Assembly (NCBI RefSeq): GCF_028281565.1
Contig: NZ_JANQJQ010000004.1
Span: 62,001-126,000 of the forward strand
Origin: Seonamhaeicola sp.
GTDB lineage: Bacteria > Bacteroidota > Bacteroidia > Flavobacteriales > Flavobacteriaceae
Direction: 5' to 3'
DNA length: 64,000 nt
Positions 63,001 through 64,000 of this stretch are shown here, piece after piece (positions within the stretch are counted from its first letter, which is position 1; the number at the start of each line of letters is the position of its first letter). The notes under the pieces are model-generated. The model was not told where the DNA came from, did no database searches, and saw nothing but the letters and a program-made list of their open reading frames with translations. A program made the position numbers and the translations under genes.

Positions 63001-64000
63001 GGAAAAGCTTCGGTCCCAAGTAACAATAGCTTTTTATTGTTCCGTTCTATTTCTATAATGTCAAAGGGCTTGGAGGGGCTGTTAAATTTTATAAAACTGT
63101 ATTCGGATGCGCCTTCCTTTTGCTTTGGAAGCATATTTAATCCGCCCCCTTCGGTACCAATCCATAACGTGCCATTGCTATCTTCGTACATGGACCTTAT
63201 TTTATCGTAGCTCAGACTCTCCTCGGCACTGGTCTTTTTTACATGTACAAACTGTTTTCTATTGGGATCCAATTTATTGACACCACCCCCGTTGGTTCCT
63301 ACCCATATGATACCTGTTCGATCTTTATATAAAGACTTTACGATATCCTTAGTAAGACTAAAAGGATTTTTCGGATTGTACCTATAGGCCTCGACCAAAA
63401 CCGGAAGGTCATTATTGGGAGCGTTATCAAAAAGCCGCAAACCTGAATTAGTACCAACCCATAATCTATTGTCATCCACTAACAAGGAACCACAAAAGGC
63501 ACTATTAACGAACCGAACCCTACCTGAAGGCTGATTTAAATTAAGCTTATACAGTCCAGACACTGTCCCCACAAATAAATTACCACGCCCGTCTTCCGCT
63601 ATACTTCTAACAGAAGTACTCGACATCCCAACGTCCTGATTCACCAGACGCAGATAGGTACTACCATCACTGCGCTCAGATAATTTATATAATCCATAGG
63701 CTCCTCCTACCCAAATATTATTTTTGCTGTCTTCAAAAACTGTATAAATAAAATTGGCTATATAATCCGTAGAATTTTCCTGGTCATTAAGGGCAAAGCG
63801 TTTAAAAACCACTTCCTCCTCATTATGAAAACCGGTTAAATCCAACAAATTCAGGCCATCCTTGGTACCAACCCATAACCTGTTCTTACTGTCTCTATAA
63901 ACATAGCTAACCTGATTGTTGCTAAGACTTTTCTTGTTACCGGATTCGTGCTTAAAATGGGAAAACCGCTCTAAAGATTGATTAAAACAATTTAAACCTT
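60084..64000 (-). CDS. Hybrid two-component system sensor/AraC regulator (5' end outside window)
   Basis: The frame stays open from 63848 to the window end (reading KNRLWVGTKDGLNLLDLTGF), so the TTG start at 63848 is internal and the N-terminus is missing. Order: two-component propeller repeats (many LWVGT/IWIGT blades), a Y_Y_Y domain, one membrane helix (FAFLLYSLFIIGLLLVY), a HisKA domain with phospho-His in FFTNISHEFRTPLT, a HATPase domain (GAGIGLSFTKNL), a receiver with Asp in IILTDVLMPVMDGYE, and a C-terminal AraC HTH. HTCS proteins bind a glycan fragment in the periplasm and switch on nearby polysaccharide genes. It is convergent with the degraded sulfatase gene, 14 bases apart. Confidence 0.93.
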   Translation of the reverse strand, partial: GLNCFNQSLERFSHFKHESGNKKSLSNNQVSYVYRDSKNRLWVGTKDGLNLLDLTGFHNEEEVVFKRFALNDQENSTDYIANFIYTVFEDSKNNIWVGGAYGLYKLSERSDGSTYLRLVNQDVGMSSTSVRSIAEDGRGNLFVGTVSGLYKLNLNQPSGRVRFVNSAFCGSLLVDDNRLWVGTNSGLRLFDNAPNNDLPVLVEAYRYNPKNPFSLTKDIVKSLYKDRTGIIWVGTNGGGVNKLDPNRKQFVHVKKTSAEESLSYDKIRSMYEDSNGTLWIGTEGGGLNMLPKQKEGASEYSFIKFNSPSKPFDIIEIERNNKKLLLLGTEAFPGLFELDITDPLKVDAEGIIGIEEIRSSVFSLLEDRHKNLWIGTYDEGLHRWAYYQNSNSYKKDLLVNNRNNPYSISSNIIRDILQDSHGNIWFATSNGLSKLIPDEALNKDPKFEVYRKAPNDPNSISHNYILSLYESKDGTIWIGTFGGGLNKYIPGVNGEADKFLVYLDIDGLPNNVIKGILEDKDGNLWLSTNKGLSKFDPIEETFKNYDENDGLQSDEFQELACLKKSNGEMLFGGVNGFNAFFPENIIDNDIEAKPIITSFSISNKEIGVGEVVNRRVVLDKVISKTQELTLKYNENSFSFEFAALHFAAPNKNKFAYMLEGFDEDWVYTGAGKRFATYTNLSSGNYTLKVKASNNDGVWGTAPSQIKIRIKPPFWQTNFAFLLYSLFIIGLLLVYRRFTIIKTTKKHQLELEHMEKEKNDELNRMKLEFFTNISHEFRTPLTLIKGPLKYLRKNSRNLDEEAVQKQYTRMYKNTEYLLRLVNQLLDFRKLNQGKMKLVLRKSNLLGFVKEICEPFQFLAQKQDIVFNVYSKEETIASWFDHDALEKIMFNLLSNAFKFTGKRGKVEVDISIDDKDYAVIKVKDNGSGIAENRIASIFDRFHTENSTERKKQQGAGIGLSFTKNLVLLHQGTIDVKSEPHVETVFTVQLPMNKEAYADIPEIVIKTADDVDFLVRSSESEIAAISFNDELIDQDFSNRKSSSPVLLVVDDNDEIRSFIKDALSGDYEVFEADNGKMGLELANKLKPSIILTDVLMPVMDGYELCKTLKTQIDTSHIPVIMLTAKSSQESEIQGAKVGADDYIRKPFDIELLELKLSNIVKQRNDLRKRFNREINLQPKEVTVTTMDEKFLQKAINIVEENMMNPDFNVEMLVKEMGHSRSGMFVKFKEITGLSPSEFVRNIKLKRAVQLFEQSDYSVKEIMFMTGFNTASYFSKCFKKQFGVVPSEYVGKNSQKSVPDLKEDLKEE

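Overview
The window looks like the chromosome of a marine, alga-degrading flavobacterium (Bacteroidota). The evidence is AT-rich DNA, lipoprotein signals of the Bacteroidota type (Cys followed by Ser/Gly/Asp), two proteins with type IX secretion C-terminal domains, promoters of the TTG-19 bp-TAnnTTTG type, a hybrid two-component sensor/AraC regulator, and six S1-type sulfatase genes mixed with glycoside hydrolases. It is the inside of a large polysaccharide utilisation region for a sulfated, uronate-containing, L-fuco/L-galacto-configured glycan. No SusC/SusD pair lies inside the window, so any uptake system is outside it.

Region by region. 1-3832: the end of a TPR protein, then a haem c/FG-GAP lipoprotein on the minus strand. 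3937-11611 (minus): a sugar-acid operon with mutarotase, FucP-type permease, L-fucose/L-galactose dehydrogenase (SDR), lactonase, tagaturonate reductase, altronate dehydratase and a zinc dehydrogenase. A divergent LacI gene faces it (11807-12829) and a perfect 30-bp palindrome lies between. 12822-15027 (minus): a DUF4861 protein and kduI. 15182-23926 (plus): a tight six-gene operon (GH2, alpha/beta hydrolase, LacI, GH88, beta-helix protein, sulfatase). It diverges from kduI across a second perfect 30-bp palindrome. 24086-27523 (minus): a T9SS beta-helix protein and an FN3 lipoprotein. 27735-30884 (plus): a membrane AraC regulator and a sodium/solute symporter. 30888-32222: a second FucP-like permease. 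32527-53739 (minus): DUF1552 and DUF1592 haem proteins, a DUF5060 hydrolase, four sulfatases, a Tat-exported Gfo/Idh oxidoreductase, a GH29 protein, a GH28 protein, two beta-propeller hydrolases and two gene relics. 54303-57754 (plus): a second beta-helix/FN3 pair. 58408-60069: a sulfatase homologue with a degraded active site. 60084-64000 (minus): the hybrid two-component regulator, cut by the window end.

How the genes fit together (inference): secreted and surface enzymes remove sulfate and release sugars. GH88 and KduI handle unsaturated uronates, feeding the 2-keto-3-deoxygluconate (KDG) route. The 3937-11611 operon can be read as a full path from L-galactose through L-galactonate, D-tagaturonate and D-altronate to KDG, or alternatively as an L-fucose route. 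Both modules would meet at KDG. KDG kinase and aldolase are not in the window. Both LacI genes sit beside strong operator palindromes that overlap promoter elements, so each module probably has its own local repressor.
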